Of a DNA stretch of 64,000 nt, positions 1 through 9,969 are shown piece by piece; the stretch's first letter is position 1, and every line of letters begins with the position of its first letter. The notes beneath the pieces are model-generated. The model did no database searches, was not told the origin of the DNA, and saw only the letters and a program-made list of their open reading frames with translations. Origin of the DNA: Prolixibacteraceae bacterium UBA6029. Lineage in GTDB: Bacteria > Bacteroidota > Bacteroidia > Bacteroidales > Prolixibacteraceae. The position numbers were made by a program, and so were the translations under genes. The DNA lies in contig DIZL01000046.1 in the NCBI GenBank assembly GCA_002429385.1, forward strand, positions 81,064-145,063, read 5' to 3'.

Positions 1-2434
1 CTGTATTCCAAAAGATGCTTGAAAATCCGATCTTCACCTCCCCTCCCATTTCTTTTGATAGAGTTCCTTTTTTAAAGTTTAGTAAAACCGAACCCCCATC
101 CTTCAGAAACTGAATCGACTGTGCATCCATCTTCTGAATCACCCTTATTTTTTCTTCTCCTGTAATCACCTCTTTACTTATCGGATAAACCCAGAAATCC
201 CAGCTGTTGCTAAGGCTGTCTACGCTCACTTCCAGTTTTAGCTTTTCAGGAATAATAATGGCAACCAGCGGAAAGGATACATGCCCCAGTTTAAAGGCAT
301 TTCCAAGCGGAATATCTGTTTTCGCAAATTTACCCGATTGAACAATCTTACCCGTCTTGTCGGAAATTTTCCATTCAGGTATACATGCTTTGATTGGCCC
401 ATCACCATAATGTGCTACTTCAACATCCGACTGGAAGGTTTCGTCAGTAGTGAAAACGCATTTCTTCAAACGTGCCAATGGAACTGTCGAATTGCAGAAA
501 TGTCTGTATTCAGCCGGTGTAATGTATCCCTTTTCTCCCCAGAAAGCATTTAGGACGCCTACCAATGCTGTCCCCTGCCCCGGGAAATCATGCAGATCAA
601 GTAACTGAAATCCGCCAAAATGGGGGGTTCGCAGTGCAGCTTCAATATCCGCCTTGTAGCAAAGTGCCTGTAATTTCCCTGATGCCAGTAAAAAGCTGTC
701 GGCCAGTTGAGCCATACCGTGATCCTTCAGTGTCTCCTGAAAGATCTCGAAGTTACGGGCACGCAGAACACCATCATACTGAATAACTTCCTTGAAATCA
801 GGATATACACACCACTGGCCGATCTCATGACTGACAACCGGTTGCGGATACTTCGAATTAAACGCAGACCAATCATAATCAGTCCGTGGCAACTCACTGT
901 TAATAATACTTTTTAGCTCCTGGCCCCATCCCTCGATGCGTGGATCTGCCGAACTCAGGTAATCGTTTTCAGGAAGTATTGGCCAGCCTGCTCCTGAAGT
1001 ATAAATTCTTCGGGAGTCTTTGTTCTTCCAGAATTTAACAAACTCCGTCAGATACGATACCTGGTTTTTACCCGCAGGCTCATTGCCGTAAAGCATCATG
1101 CAAAACGACGGATGATTACCATATTCCTCAACCATTCGCTGACTTTCGTCATAAAGGTACTGATCGATGGGCTTTCCGTCACCGATGGCCGATGAAGTAT
1201 TTGCCCACGAAGAACATTCAACCTGAAGGTAGAATCCCGACTGGTCAGCTGCATCGAAAGCCGCCTGTGGTGGGCACCACGAATGAAAACGCATATGATT
1301 CAGTCCGTGAGCCCTGCAAATGCTGAAAATGCGAAGCCAATCCTTAATGTCGGTTGCAGGATACCCTGTTTTAGGGAAGATGGCACATTCCAGTGTTCCC
1401 CGTAGAAATGTCGGCTGACCGTTTATCGTCAGTTGATTTCCAACTGCTTTAAATTCACGCATCCCAAATGTGGTAGTACAAAGATCAGTTTCTCCTGAAG
1501 TTTGATCCTTAAGACTAGCATCAAGAGTATAAATATTTGGATGAAATTCATTCCAGAGTTTCATGTCTTCACCCAATTCAAGATTCATTGAAAGAATATT
1601 TTCTCCTGTCTTCAACTCGAAATTTTCCTCTTTCCTTTTTCCTTTTTCCTTAATTTTCAGATCTAGTCTAACCGATTTTGTTTTCCCCGTTGTATTCTGA
1701 ACCTTCACCTTTATAGTGACTGTATTATTCTGAATATTTGGATAAACCTGCATGTTGCGGATGTACACCAATGAGTGAACTTCAAGGTACATCTGACCAA
1801 CGATTCCATTCCAGTTGGTTTGGGTATGATCGGTTATGCTGTGCGAATTCAGTCCCGGATCAATATCTTTAACCCGATTATCAATACAAATGGTCAACCG
1901 GTGTTTCCCCGGTGTGATCAGTTTACTCAGATCAAACCGGTGCGGTGTTCCAAGTGAATTTTGCAGGCCAACCTCTTTACCGTCCACCCATAGATGACTT
2001 TCCCAGTGACATCGTTCCAAAAACAAGTCTACCGACTTTCCCTGCCAGTCCTGTGGGATAGTTACTTCCTTCTGATACCATGCAGCCCCTTTGTAATATT
2101 TCAAGGGTTGAAGCCAAAACGGTATTTTAATGTTGCCTGGCTGACGATACCTTGCGTATTCCGGTTTTTTAAAGAAGGAACTGTCCACAATTTCTCCCGT
2201 CCAGGGTGTTTTTACCGTAATATCATCACCTTTGCCGTTGGAGGTCATTGAGCCGGGTAGTTTCAAACTGTCAGTCAGAACCCGGTTAAACCATGCTTCC
2301 GGGATGCCTTTGTCGTACGGATCCATTGCAAATTTCCAGGTACCCGAAAGATCAATCTTTTTCCGTGCCGAAGGATTCTGGCACGAGAATGTCAGAAGCG
2401 AAAGTATGCTGATGATTAATATATAGTACTTCAT
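1..2434 (-). CDS. Glycoside hydrolase family 2 protein (beta-galactosidase/beta-glucuronidase type), 3' end outside the window
   Basis: Reading leftwards from an ATG at 2434, the frame stays open to the window edge (about 811 codons), so the C-terminus is missing. It starts with a lipoprotein signal ending LLTFSCQ, so export to an outer membrane is likely. A GH2 sugar-binding (jelly-roll) domain, an immunoglobulin-like sandwich and a TIM barrel follow in the usual order. In the barrel, the NE of LYGNEPAG fits the acid/base Glu and the E of VVSHEIGQW fits the nucleophile. It lies 26 bp downstream of the MFS sugar porter on the same strand, so the two are probably one operon for uptake and hydrolysis of a beta-linked sugar. 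The exact substrate cannot be read from the sequence. Confidence 0.88.
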   Translation of the reverse strand, partial: MKYYILIISILSLLTFSCQNPSARKKIDLSGTWKFAMDPYDKGIPEAWFNRVLTDSLKLPGSMTSNGKGDDITVKTPWTGEIVDSSFFKKPEYARYRQPGNIKIPFWLQPLKYYKGAAWYQKEVTIPQDWQGKSVDLFLERCHWESHLWVDGKEVGLQNSLGTPHRFDLSKLITPGKHRLTICIDNRVKDIDPGLNSHSITDHTQTNWNGIVGQMYLEVHSLVYIRNMQVYPNIQNNTVTIKVKVQNTTGKTKSVRLDLKIKEKGKRKEENFELKTGENILSMNLELGEDMKLWNEFHPNIYTLDASLKDQTSGETDLCTTTFGMREFKAVGNQLTINGQPTFLRGTLECAIFPKTGYPATDIKDWLRIFSICRAHGLNHMRFHSWCPPQAAFDAADQSGFYLQVECSSWANTSSAIGDGKPIDQYLYDESQRMVEEYGNHPSFCMMLYGNEPAGKNQVSYLTEFVKFWKNKDSRRIYTSGAGWPILPENDYLSSADPRIEGWGQELKSIINSELPRTDYDWSAFNSKYPQPVVSHEIGQWCVYPDFKEVIQYDGVLRARNFEIFQETLKDHGMAQLADSFLLASGKLQALCYKADIEAALRTPHFGGFQLLDLHDFPGQGTALVGVLNAFWGEKGYITPAEYRHFCNSTVPLARLKKCVFTTDETFQSDVEVAHYGDGPIKACIPEWKISDKTGKIVQSGKFAKTDIPLGNAFKLGHVSFPLVAIIIPEKLKLEVSVDSLSNSWDFWVYPISKEVITGEEKIRVIQKMDAQSIQFLKDGGSVLLNFKKGTLSKEMGGEVKIGFSSIFWNT

Positions 2435-2460
2435 ATCCAGGGATTGTTTAGTTTTACTTT

Positions 2461-3843
2461 TTACATCTGCTCTATTTCTTCGAGTGACTTACCTTTCGTT
2501 TCAGGAAGCTTTTTCAGGATAAACAGGAAGCCCGAAAAACAAATCAGTCCATACAACCAGAATGTTCCGCTTGCATGCAACATCTTATTGAGGATCGGAA
2601 AGGTATAGGTTAAGACAAAACAGGCAATCCAAAGAGCAGTTGTTGCTATAGCCATGGCGGTGCCACGGATGCTGTTCGGGAATATTTCGGACAGAACCAC
2701 CCAGGTTATCGGGGCAAGGGTCATGCTGTAAGTGGCGATTGCAAACATGACCAGTAACAGGATAACCAAACCTTTTAATTCGAAGTAATAACTTCCACCC
2801 AAAAGAAAGTAAATAACGGCCAGGCCAACAGAACCCAGCAGCATGAGTTTGCGCCGTCCCCAGCTATCGACCATGCGCATGGCAAGCAAACAGAATACAA
2901 GGTTTACCGTGCCGGTAATAACAATATTAAAAAGGATGTCGCCAACCGAATATCCTGCCGAGGTAAATACTTCTTCCGCATAATTGAAAATAACATTGAT
3001 GCCGCACCACTGCTGAAAAACAGCCAGCACAATCCCAAGGATCAATAAAGGTCTCACTTTCTTAGACTTTAATACTTTCCAATCAATATTCGAGTCCGTT
3101 CCCTTCAGCGTTTCTGCTATATCTTTTTGTTCCTGAATGGCATATGCTGCCCCGCCAATCCGTTGCAGGGTTGCACTTGCCTCCTTCCATTTTCCCGCCT
3201 TGGCCAGGAACCGCGGACTTTCAGGAATGAAAAATGAAAGCACAAAAAATACTACCGCTGGAACGGTTCCAGCCCAGAACATCCATCGCCAGCCATTCTG
3301 CCCGTTCCATGAATTAAGGATGAACTCGTTGGTGGCGCCCGCCTGTACCTTATCTGCAATCAGGTAATTAACTACCTGTGCGGCCAAAATGCCGATGACA
3401 ATGGTAAGCTGGTTGATAGAAACTAACCTGCCGCGCATTTCAGCAGGCGAAATTTCAGCAATATACATGGGCGAAATGGCTGATGCCAGACCAATACCCA
3501 GTCCTCCGATTAACCGGAATAGGATAAAAGGAGTAAACTGATTCACAGAACCAGTTCCGATGGCTGCAATAGTAAATAGCGCCGCAGCGGTGATCAGTGG
3601 CAATTTGCGGCCATACTTATCCGAAAAATAGCCCGAGGACAAAGCGCCAAACAAACAGCCGATTAATGCACTGCTCATGGCCCATCCCTGCATATACGGA
3701 GAGTTGGTAATGTCGAAAAAACGTTCGTAGAAAGGTTTGGCCCCGCCGATTACTACCCAGTCGTAGCCGAACAAGAGTCCTCCCATAGCCGACACCAGGG
3801 TGATGCCAAGAATAAATTGATTATTGAATGTGGTTTTTTTCAC
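2461..3843 (-). CDS. MFS sugar transporter, sugar porter family (XylE-like)
   Basis: 460 residues with 12 predicted membrane spans, the usual length for the sugar porter family of H+-coupled monosaccharide symporters. Family signatures are visible: GGLLFGYDWVVIGGA in helix 1, R-x-x-G-x-G-x-G plus PMYIAEISPAEMRGR near residues 110-145, PESPRFL at the end of the first half, a GRRKLML loop in the second half, and PETKGKSLEEIE at the C-terminus. It is upstream of the GH2 gene on the same strand and divergent from an AraC regulator, so it likely imports the sugar released by the GH2 enzyme. Substrate (xylose, galactose, glucose or arabinose) is not resolved. Confidence 0.9.
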   Translation of the reverse strand: MKKTTFNNQFILGITLVSAMGGLLFGYDWVVIGGAKPFYERFFDITNSPYMQGWAMSSALIGCLFGALSSGYFSDKYGRKLPLITAAALFTIAAIGTGSVNQFTPFILFRLIGGLGIGLASAISPMYIAEISPAEMRGRLVSINQLTIVIGILAAQVVNYLIADKVQAGATNEFILNSWNGQNGWRWMFWAGTVPAVVFFVLSFFIPESPRFLAKAGKWKEASATLQRIGGAAYAIQEQKDIAETLKGTDSNIDWKVLKSKKVRPLLILGIVLAVFQQWCGINVIFNYAEEVFTSAGYSVGDILFNIVITGTVNLVFCLLAMRMVDSWGRRKLMLLGSVGLAVIYFLLGGSYYFELKGLVILLLVMFAIATYSMTLAPITWVVLSEIFPNSIRGTAMAIATTALWIACFVLTYTFPILNKMLHASGTFWLYGLICFSGFLFILKKLPETKGKSLEEIEQM

Positions 3844-4071
3844 GTTTGGTAGATTTAGTCAAGACAAATATACATTTTAAAAAGCTTCTTTTAAATGAAC
3901 TATTACATGAATGTATGGATTATATCACTATTTTGAAAATTATTTGATATGTTGTACAATACCTTTATGAGAATTGAAAATGAAGGTTTTTTGTTTCATC
4001 TTATAAATTTGTTTCTTTGTATATTGAAACAATTTATTGACAATATTGCTAATTTGCAAATAAGTACAGTC
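3844..4071. promoter_or_regulatory. Divergent promoter region between the sugar porter operon and the AraC regulator
   Basis: On the minus strand a TATATTTG box (3865-3872) matches the Bacteroidetes -7 consensus TAnnTTTG about 20 bp before the porter start. On the plus strand TAAATTTG at 4004-4011 is a -7 candidate for the regulator. It would start transcription inside the longer possible reading frame that begins at 3949 and so favours the internal ATG at 4072. No clear -33 TTTG is present for either, as expected if the AraC protein activates. Confidence 0.45.
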
Positions 4072-4947
4072 ATGAAGGAAGAAGACGGATTTCCGGGACA
4101 GATCAGCTTTGTGGTTCCCGAAAAAATAATCAGTCTGATCAAGGATAATCCTTTGATTGCTGATTTATATCTGACTGATATTGGCTATTATCCGCAGGCC
4201 AGTCAACATTTCAGGGAGCGATCTTCTGGAAGCGATCAATTTATACTGATTTATTGTATCGGCGGAAAAGGAGAAATCCGTCTGGGAGACATGACTTATT
4301 CCATTAGCTCCGATCAGTGTTTCATTATTCCCCCGCATTTGGCACATACGTATCATTCCGACTTTCAAAACCCATGGTCGATTTACTGGATACATTTTTC
4401 GGGATCGAAAGCCGGAGTGTTTTCACAGTATGCCTGTCGGAATTTGTCCATCGGAAAGAGCATGACTCCCCGCTACACCGAACGGATCGATTTTTTTTCA
4501 GAGATATTCCGCAACCTCGGCCGAGGATTCAACATGGAAACTCTGGAGTATACCAATTTATGCCTGACCCATCTGCTGGCATCGTTCACCCATCAGAATC
4601 TATATAGTCAGTCAAAACAATCCGGAGAAAATGATCCTGTCACCCAAAGTATCAGCTTTATGCTCGAACATCTGAACCGGAAACTGAAACTGGAAGAAAT
4701 TGCCGCCCAAACAGGTCTGTCGGCTTCACATTATTCACGCCTTTTCCTGTTCCGCACAAGACATTCGCCCATCGATTATTTCATTCAGTTGAAGATCCAG
4801 CGGGCTTGCCATCTGCTCGACAACTCCGGATGGCTCATTGCTGAGGTCTCACGCGAGATAGGCTTCACCGAACAGTTTTACTTCTCACGGGTTTTCCGCA
4901 ACGTAATGGGCATGTCGCCTGCCGAATATCGCAAACGAAACATATAA
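4072..4947 (+). CDS. AraC-family transcriptional regulator with cupin sensor domain
   Basis: About 291 residues from the ATG at 4072; an upstream in-frame ATG at 3949 would add 41 hydrophobic residues unlike the family and lies before the -7 box. Residues about 20-150 form a cupin-type AraC ligand-binding domain (GGKGEIRLGDMTY, IPPHLAHTYHSD). The last 100 residues form two helix-turn-helix motifs with the family signature (EIAAQTGLSASHYSRLF, then EVSREIGFTEQFYFSRVFRN and MSPAEYR). Divergent from the porter/GH2 operon, it most likely senses the transported sugar and controls that operon. Confidence 0.88.
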   Translation: MKEEDGFPGQISFVVPEKIISLIKDNPLIADLYLTDIGYYPQASQHFRERSSGSDQFILIYCIGGKGEIRLGDMTYSISSDQCFIIPPHLAHTYHSDFQNPWSIYWIHFSGSKAGVFSQYACRNLSIGKSMTPRYTERIDFFSEIFRNLGRGFNMETLEYTNLCLTHLLASFTHQNLYSQSKQSGENDPVTQSISFMLEHLNRKLKLEEIAAQTGLSASHYSRLFLFRTRHSPIDYFIQLKIQRACHLLDNSGWLIAEVSREIGFTEQFYFSRVFRNVMGMSPAEYRKRNI

Positions 4948-4952
4948 ATTGT

Positions 4953-5013
4953 AGATCTGTAAATTTATTTTTACAAATACGCGCATATTTGTAAATCTGT
5001 CTTTACAGATTTG
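4953..5013. terminator. Nested inverted repeat after the AraC gene
   Basis: Six bases after the AraC stop lies a nested hairpin: outer arms ATCTGTAAA (4955-4963) and TTTACAGAT (5002-5010), inner arms TTTACAAATA (4970-4979) and TATTTGTAAA (4986-4995). It is AT-rich with no strong U-tract, so it may end transcription or act only as an mRNA 3' structure. Confidence 0.4.
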
Positions 5014-5029
5014 CTATCTCCTCATTCGT

Positions 5030-5143
5030 TGGATCACTTGATGTTTTTGTGGAAAGTACTTTCCATATTCAATTATGCATAGTTTTCAGGAAACCTTACA
5101 TTTTCCTTGATTTTCTTAGAATTACTTGATGTTTTTATGGGAA
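5030..5143. repeat. Left copy of repeat block bracketing the BNR protein gene
   Basis: Holds two copies of a motif close to ACTTGATGTTTTTATGGGAA (5035-5053 and 5122-5143). Positions 5030-5111 align over about 80 bp with 7979-8060 on the far side of the T9SS protein gene (shared words GCATAGT, GGAACCTT-like and CATTTTCCT). The two blocks are direct repeats about 2.95 kb apart. Confidence 0.7.
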
Positions 5144-5181
5144 TACCATTAATTATTAAAAGTATGCCATAAAAACCGGCA

Positions 5182-7659
5182 TTATTCTATAAGGATTTTT
5201 TTGTTAGTTATAAAATCATTATTTACTAATCGCATAAAATATATTCCAGGTGGTAAATTTCCAATCTGAACAATTGTTTTATTCTTTAGTATCTTTTGAC
5301 TTAAAACAACTTGACCTTGGATATTTAGTATTGAAAAAGAAGAATTACCCAAAACCTGATTCATTTCAACATTAATAATGTCATTAGCAGGATTAGGGAA
5401 GATTTTAGCCTCTTCAGTAAAAGTCAATTTATTCACAGCCACAAGGATAGATTCTGAAACATCAGATTTACAGCCGTCAATATTTACATACGCAGTGTAT
5501 TTCCCCTTTTGTTTGGGTAAAATTTTATTTGATGTTTCAGCATAAATTACACTTCCGTCAATCATCCATATATTTCCTGATAAATAGTTTGAAATCAATG
5601 TATCACCATTCATAGAAATCACTGGTGCTTTTGGTTTGGGCTTAACCCATATTGTGACATCATAGCTTACAGTAATTGAACCGGCATCAGTAACCTTTAC
5701 TTCATAAGTAGTAGTTTTTACAGGGTTAACACTAATTACAGAAGATTGGCGTCCTTCGCTCCATTTATAAGTATAGGGAGTTTTGCCGCCAATCGCATAA
5801 GCGGTTAAGACAACAGGAGAGCCTTCACAAACAATCTTTTCACTTGTTTTAATACTATAGACTGATAGTGAGAGTGGCAGATCAGCTAATGGTCTTTCCC
5901 AAATTGCTCCTCCATTGGTTCCCAGGTATATTTTTGTGTCATTTACTGCAACTGAATTAATATTATAATTCAATAAACCTGTATTGCAGGGAATCCAATC
6001 ACTTCCATTATTGGTCGACAAATAAAGACCCTTCCCTTCAACACCGACAAAAATGTTTGAACCGTATGAATACAGGCATAATATCTTCGAATTTGAAAAC
6101 ACATTTTGAATCTGAACCCAATTGTCACCATTGTCAGCAGATTTGAATATTCCCAATCTGCTGGTTCCTGCATAAATAGTATTCCTGAAACCCGAAAGAC
6201 AAGTGATAATTGAATCGCCTAAACCATTATTTGCAGCACTCCAGTTTTTTCCGAAATCAATGGATCTGAATACCCCTTTATTATCGGAGGCTGCAAAGAC
6301 AGTTGAATCAACTAAAGTCAGTCCCAGAAGTTTATTACTGGTCAAACCACTGTTCACAGCCGACCAATTCCAGCCAAAATCATTTGAGAAATAAACGCCA
6401 TGACCATAAAGACTTGCAAAAGCTGCTGATCCGCTGGCTACAATATCTGTAAATTTCGGCGGGAAGGGTAATCCTCTTACATCTTGCCAAATCAAATTAT
6501 TACCAAAGTTATCCGAACGGTAAAATCCATTTTCACCACCAATATATACGATCGAATCAATCGTTTCAAAAATGCTCATGTCAATATAATTTCTATCCCA
6601 GGTTAACCCCTCATTCGAACTTATGTTGATTCCCTGATTTGTGGTAGCTAATAAATTTGAGCCACTGATTGCAATTGATCGAATGTCAAGATTAAAAGAG
6701 ACATTATTTTTAATCAGGCTTGTACTGTTTAGGTCAGAAATAGAGATGCCATTATTGAATCCGGTAATTAGTTTATCGCCTTTTGATGCCATTACATTGA
6801 CAAACTGGAAACTTGTACCAGTGTCCAATTTTGTCCAATTCAAGCCATTATTATCAGATCGAAATGCACCATCCCAGCCGGATGCCACAAAAATAGAATT
6901 GTCAGTTATTTCGATAGAAGAAAAACTGTTTGTCGTTAATCCATTATTAGTTAAAGCGCTCCAATCTTTTCCACTATCAGATGATAAATACATGCTGCCG
7001 TTTGAATTACCTTCAGCAGCAAAGATCATGTTGTTTTTAACGGCAATCCTGAAAATAGGCTTATCTGCCAACCCTATATTGCTCCAATTCTTTCCGTTAT
7101 CCGTTGATCTGTATACCCCAAACTGGGTTGCGGCATAGATGTTAATTCCGTCTGACTTCAGACATTTGGTAAACTTGTTGGACAATCCCTCCGCTATCGA
7201 CCAGGTCTGACCGTTATTGTCGGAAATGCATACTTCATTGGTCGGGTTTGTACCATACGATTGAATAGCAGCAATTATTACACCATTGCTAACTAAAATA
7301 GCTTCAACCGTGGATTCATTAGGTAGATTACTGTTTATGGCCTCATATGTGGAGCCATAGTTTTTTGACATATAAACTCCCCCTCCGTTCCCGATATAAA
7401 TATTTGATCCTGAACATGACATTACAAAGGCATAAATTGGGGTGACTCCGGATGCATACATCCAACTTTGCCCGTTGTTATAGGATATATGGACTGAACC
7501 ATTAATTATCGCACAGAGTATATCCCCATTTACGGTAAGTTCACTAAAATCCTGACCAAGATTTGCTGAGCTCATATCTGGCCCTTGAATAGCCTTCCAT
7601 TGGCCATAAGAATTTACGATTAGGAAGAATAGAACAACGAAAATACATGTAAATTTCAT
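5182..7659 (-). CDS. Secreted BNR/sortilin-type beta-propeller protein with T9SS sorting domain
   Basis: 825 residues. A signal peptide (about 1-19, ending NSYGQ) is followed by roughly a dozen repeats of the BNR/Asp-box type (S-x-D-x-G-x-x-W, for example SDSGKDWSAL, SADNGDNWVQI, STNNGSDWIPC) that would fold as one or two beta-propellers to about residue 590. An Ig-like/PKD-type domain (CEGSPVVLTAYAIGG) follows. The last 80 residues are a type A T9SS sorting domain (IFPNPANDIINVE ... GIYFMRLV ... KKILIE). It is therefore exported through the type IX system to the cell surface or medium. No catalytic residues of a sialidase or GH74 enzyme are evident, so function is unknown. It stands alone between two copies of a repeat block. 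Confidence 0.85.
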   Translation of the reverse strand: MKFTCIFVVLFFLIVNSYGQWKAIQGPDMSSANLGQDFSELTVNGDILCAIINGSVHISYNNGQSWMYASGVTPIYAFVMSCSGSNIYIGNGGGVYMSKNYGSTYEAINSNLPNESTVEAILVSNGVIIAAIQSYGTNPTNEVCISDNNGQTWSIAEGLSNKFTKCLKSDGINIYAATQFGVYRSTDNGKNWSNIGLADKPIFRIAVKNNMIFAAEGNSNGSMYLSSDSGKDWSALTNNGLTTNSFSSIEITDNSIFVASGWDGAFRSDNNGLNWTKLDTGTSFQFVNVMASKGDKLITGFNNGISISDLNSTSLIKNNVSFNLDIRSIAISGSNLLATTNQGINISSNEGLTWDRNYIDMSIFETIDSIVYIGGENGFYRSDNFGNNLIWQDVRGLPFPPKFTDIVASGSAAFASLYGHGVYFSNDFGWNWSAVNSGLTSNKLLGLTLVDSTVFAASDNKGVFRSIDFGKNWSAANNGLGDSIITCLSGFRNTIYAGTSRLGIFKSADNGDNWVQIQNVFSNSKILCLYSYGSNIFVGVEGKGLYLSTNNGSDWIPCNTGLLNYNINSVAVNDTKIYLGTNGGAIWERPLADLPLSLSVYSIKTSEKIVCEGSPVVLTAYAIGGKTPYTYKWSEGRQSSVISVNPVKTTTYEVKVTDAGSITVSYDVTIWVKPKPKAPVISMNGDTLISNYLSGNIWMIDGSVIYAETSNKILPKQKGKYTAYVNIDGCKSDVSESILVAVNKLTFTEEAKIFPNPANDIINVEMNQVLGNSSFSILNIQGQVVLSQKILKNKTIVQIGNLPPGIYFMRLVNNDFITNKKILIE

Positions 7660-7950
7660 AATGCCGGATTTAATCCACTTTATATTTTATGCAAAACTAT
7701 CTAATTGTAATCGGTCTAAGGTGCTTTTTGTCATATACTTTATATAAAAAACCAATTCTTCAATTTAAATGGTTTAAGCTTATCGCTAATTAATTCCTGA
7801 GACAAACAAACGTTGAAACATCTATATATAAAAGCATTCCATCTTTACGTCAGAACATTATATCCTCCAAATCATTGCATTACTGAAGAGGGTTAACAGA
7901 ACGGGAAACTATGGTTTTTCAGTACTCATTTTTGATCTGTTTAATCGGAA

Positions 7951-8060
7951 TCCCATAAAAACGTCAAGTTATCTTCGTTGAATCACTTGCTGTTTTTATG
8001 TGAAGGATTTTAAAAATTCAATATCGCATAGTATTTAGGGAACCTTGCATTTTCCTGGTC
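7951..8060. repeat. Right copy of repeat block, containing an inverted motif pair
   Basis: An inverted copy of the ACTTGATGTTTTTATG-like motif (7951-7969) faces a direct copy (7984-8000) across a 14-bp gap, giving a 16-bp inverted repeat with one mismatch. The stretch 7979-8060 is the direct repeat of 5030-5111. The remainder of the 7660-8178 gap shows no gene. Confidence 0.65.
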
Positions 8061-8178
8061 AACCTTAGTAACTGAGGCCAAACCATTGTCCCTGACCTTA
8101 TTTACCTTATCAGGATGGATTAAAATTCTATAATCTGTTCACTTATTTTGTTTTCATTTCCACCTAACCAAAAACACT

Positions 8179-8208
8179 GAGGCTGCCCGGAATATATCGG
8201 ACAGCCTC
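8179..8208 (-). terminator. Rho-independent terminator of the PQQ-propeller gene
   Basis: GAGGCTG and CAGCCTC arms close a hairpin 34 bp after the stop codon. Read on the minus strand it is followed by GTGTTTTTGG, a T-run in the right place for intrinsic termination. Confidence 0.7.
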
Positions 8209-8241
8209 ATTATTTGTAATTTATAGTTTTGAATCTGTACT

Positions 8242-9579
8242 TTATTTTTTCGAGATGCAATACAGATATTTATAGCCTCTTAAAAACAAGTCATTGCCAA
8301 CAACCACAGGCGATGCCTCAAAAGTATCATCCAGAGTGTTTTTTGCAAGCAGTGCAAATTCGCTGCCGGCTTTAACCACATCAACCACACCCACAGCGGC
8401 TATATAAATCTGATCTTTACTGCCTGTCGGTGAAGAAAAAATATCACTGATCCCGTCCAGCTTCTGGTTACTGTAGATAACCTTTCCGTCTTTGGCATTC
8501 AGGCAAGTAAGAATACCTTTATTTCCTTTCAGAAAATAAAGTCTTCCGCCCATCAGTAAAGGGCTGGGTGTATAAGGCGTATCCTGGTTGTATTCCCAAA
8601 GAACGGCTGCAGTACCGGTTATATCTCCATTGGCCTTAGCCAGATCAATTGCTTTAAGGGCATTTCCTTGATAACCACTCATCACGTACAATATGCCGTC
8701 CGCATATGTCGGATTTGGAATCACATTTCTGCTCAAACCCTTATATTCCCAAATGATTGCACCAGTTTCAAAATCATAACTCCTGACTTTATTGGTAGCG
8801 CTGGTAATGACCTGCGGCTTCCCGTTCACTTCTATAACAAGGGGAGTTGTCCAGGAGGTCTTTTCATCGCGTTCAACTTTCCAGACATCTTCCCCGGTCT
8901 TCTTGTTCAGGGCATACATGAATGATTTCCCCTGGTGATCCCACTGGATGAATATTTTATCTTTATATACAGACGGTGAACTGCCTTCGCCAAAGCTGGC
9001 CACGATGTCCATGACTCCGAAATTGCGTTTCCACTTCACGTTTCCTTTCATATCGAGGCAGAAAAGTCCCCTCGAACCAAAGAAAGCATAGATGTTTTCT
9101 CCGTCGGTACAGGGTGAATTCGACGCCCAGCTTCCGAGTTCATGGGTCCGCTCGGCAGGAACTTCTTCGTCAACTATGGTCTGCCAGTTTGTTTTTCCAG
9201 TGATCTTATCGATCGAAATCACTGTAAATTTATGTACAAGATCGGTCTGGGTAGGCGACATCGGACTTGGTGCTGAGGCATCTTTTGCCACCTTTATGTC
9301 GGTAGGTACTGCCGTCTGTACAATAATCTGGTTTCCCCATACGATTGGCGTTGCATGGCCTTTCCCGGGAATCTCAATCTTCCATTTGACATTGCTGGTT
9401 TCACTGAATTCAATTGGTGGATTACTCGTCACAGAAGCTCCTGTTTGATTAAAACCACGCCACTCAGGCCAGTTTGCAATGTAATCTGTCGCTTTGATCT
9501 GAGCCTGTACCTGACCGACTGCAAATAATAGTAATAGGGATAAACAAAAGAAAGAAGTTTGAAGAATTTGTTTTTTCAT
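8242..9579 (-). CDS. Secreted PQQ-like beta-propeller repeat protein
   Basis: 445 residues with a cleavable signal peptide (about 1-26, ending VQAQ). Repeats with the pattern G-x-x-x-W-x (KTNWQTIVD, GNVKWKRNF, GEDVWKVER, GAIIWEYKG, AAVLWEYNQ) mark a PQQ/quinoprotein-type propeller like that of BamB or the alcohol dehydrogenases. The opening WPEWRGFNQTGAS is typical of the stand-alone periplasmic family found in Bacteroidota and Planctomycetes. No cytochrome c motif or dehydrogenase active-site disulphide was seen, so a redox role is not supported. A minus-strand TAATTTTG box (9602-9609) is a candidate -7 element. Probable periplasmic scaffold or sugar-related propeller. Confidence 0.8.
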   Translation of the reverse strand: MKKQILQTSFFCLSLLLLFAVGQVQAQIKATDYIANWPEWRGFNQTGASVTSNPPIEFSETSNVKWKIEIPGKGHATPIVWGNQIIVQTAVPTDIKVAKDASAPSPMSPTQTDLVHKFTVISIDKITGKTNWQTIVDEEVPAERTHELGSWASNSPCTDGENIYAFFGSRGLFCLDMKGNVKWKRNFGVMDIVASFGEGSSPSVYKDKIFIQWDHQGKSFMYALNKKTGEDVWKVERDEKTSWTTPLVIEVNGKPQVITSATNKVRSYDFETGAIIWEYKGLSRNVIPNPTYADGILYVMSGYQGNALKAIDLAKANGDITGTAAVLWEYNQDTPYTPSPLLMGGRLYFLKGNKGILTCLNAKDGKVIYSNQKLDGISDIFSSPTGSKDQIYIAAVGVVDVVKAGSEFALLAKNTLDDTFEASPVVVGNDLFLRGYKYLYCISKK

Positions 9580-9864
9580 TTAAGTTGATTTTATGGTTTT
9601 CCAAAATTAATCATTTATCAATACTCCGTATGACTTCAATTTTAGATAATCGTTTAATCTGCACTTTTAATAAGTTCGAAAGCAATACTGAGTCTGCTCC
9701 GATAATAATTATCATTGCTACCAGAACACAAAAATACAAAGTTTATTTAAAAATATTACCTGTATATCAAGTCTTTGTGAAACCAGGTATATTGGAGTCT
9801 TGGTGTCAATTTTCACTTTTTTAACGGTGGGTTTTTCAATCCAACTACTTGAAAAAATAAAGCA

Positions 9865-9969
9865 ATGAAACAAACACTAACCAGATTACTTTTTTTTGCC
9901 ACAACCATAATGTTGTCCCAAACACTTAAACTTATACCGACTACGTTGCCATTACCGGTGAATTGGTAA
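9865..9969 (+). pseudogene. Short remnant of a secreted or lipoprotein gene
   Basis: An ATG at 9865 opens a 34-codon frame beginning with a signal-peptide-like MKQTLTRLLFFATTIMLSQ and ending at TAA 9967. In the +1 frame the same stretch continues with TDYVAITGELVSLHAG before a stop at about 10004, which suggests a frameshifted and truncated gene. The rest of 9580-9864 shows nothing recognisable. Confidence 0.3.

Noticed and set aside
281..2426. Several + strand frames of 60-90 codons in the first 2.4 kb
   Set aside because: All lie opposite the continuous GH2 coding frame on the minus strand.
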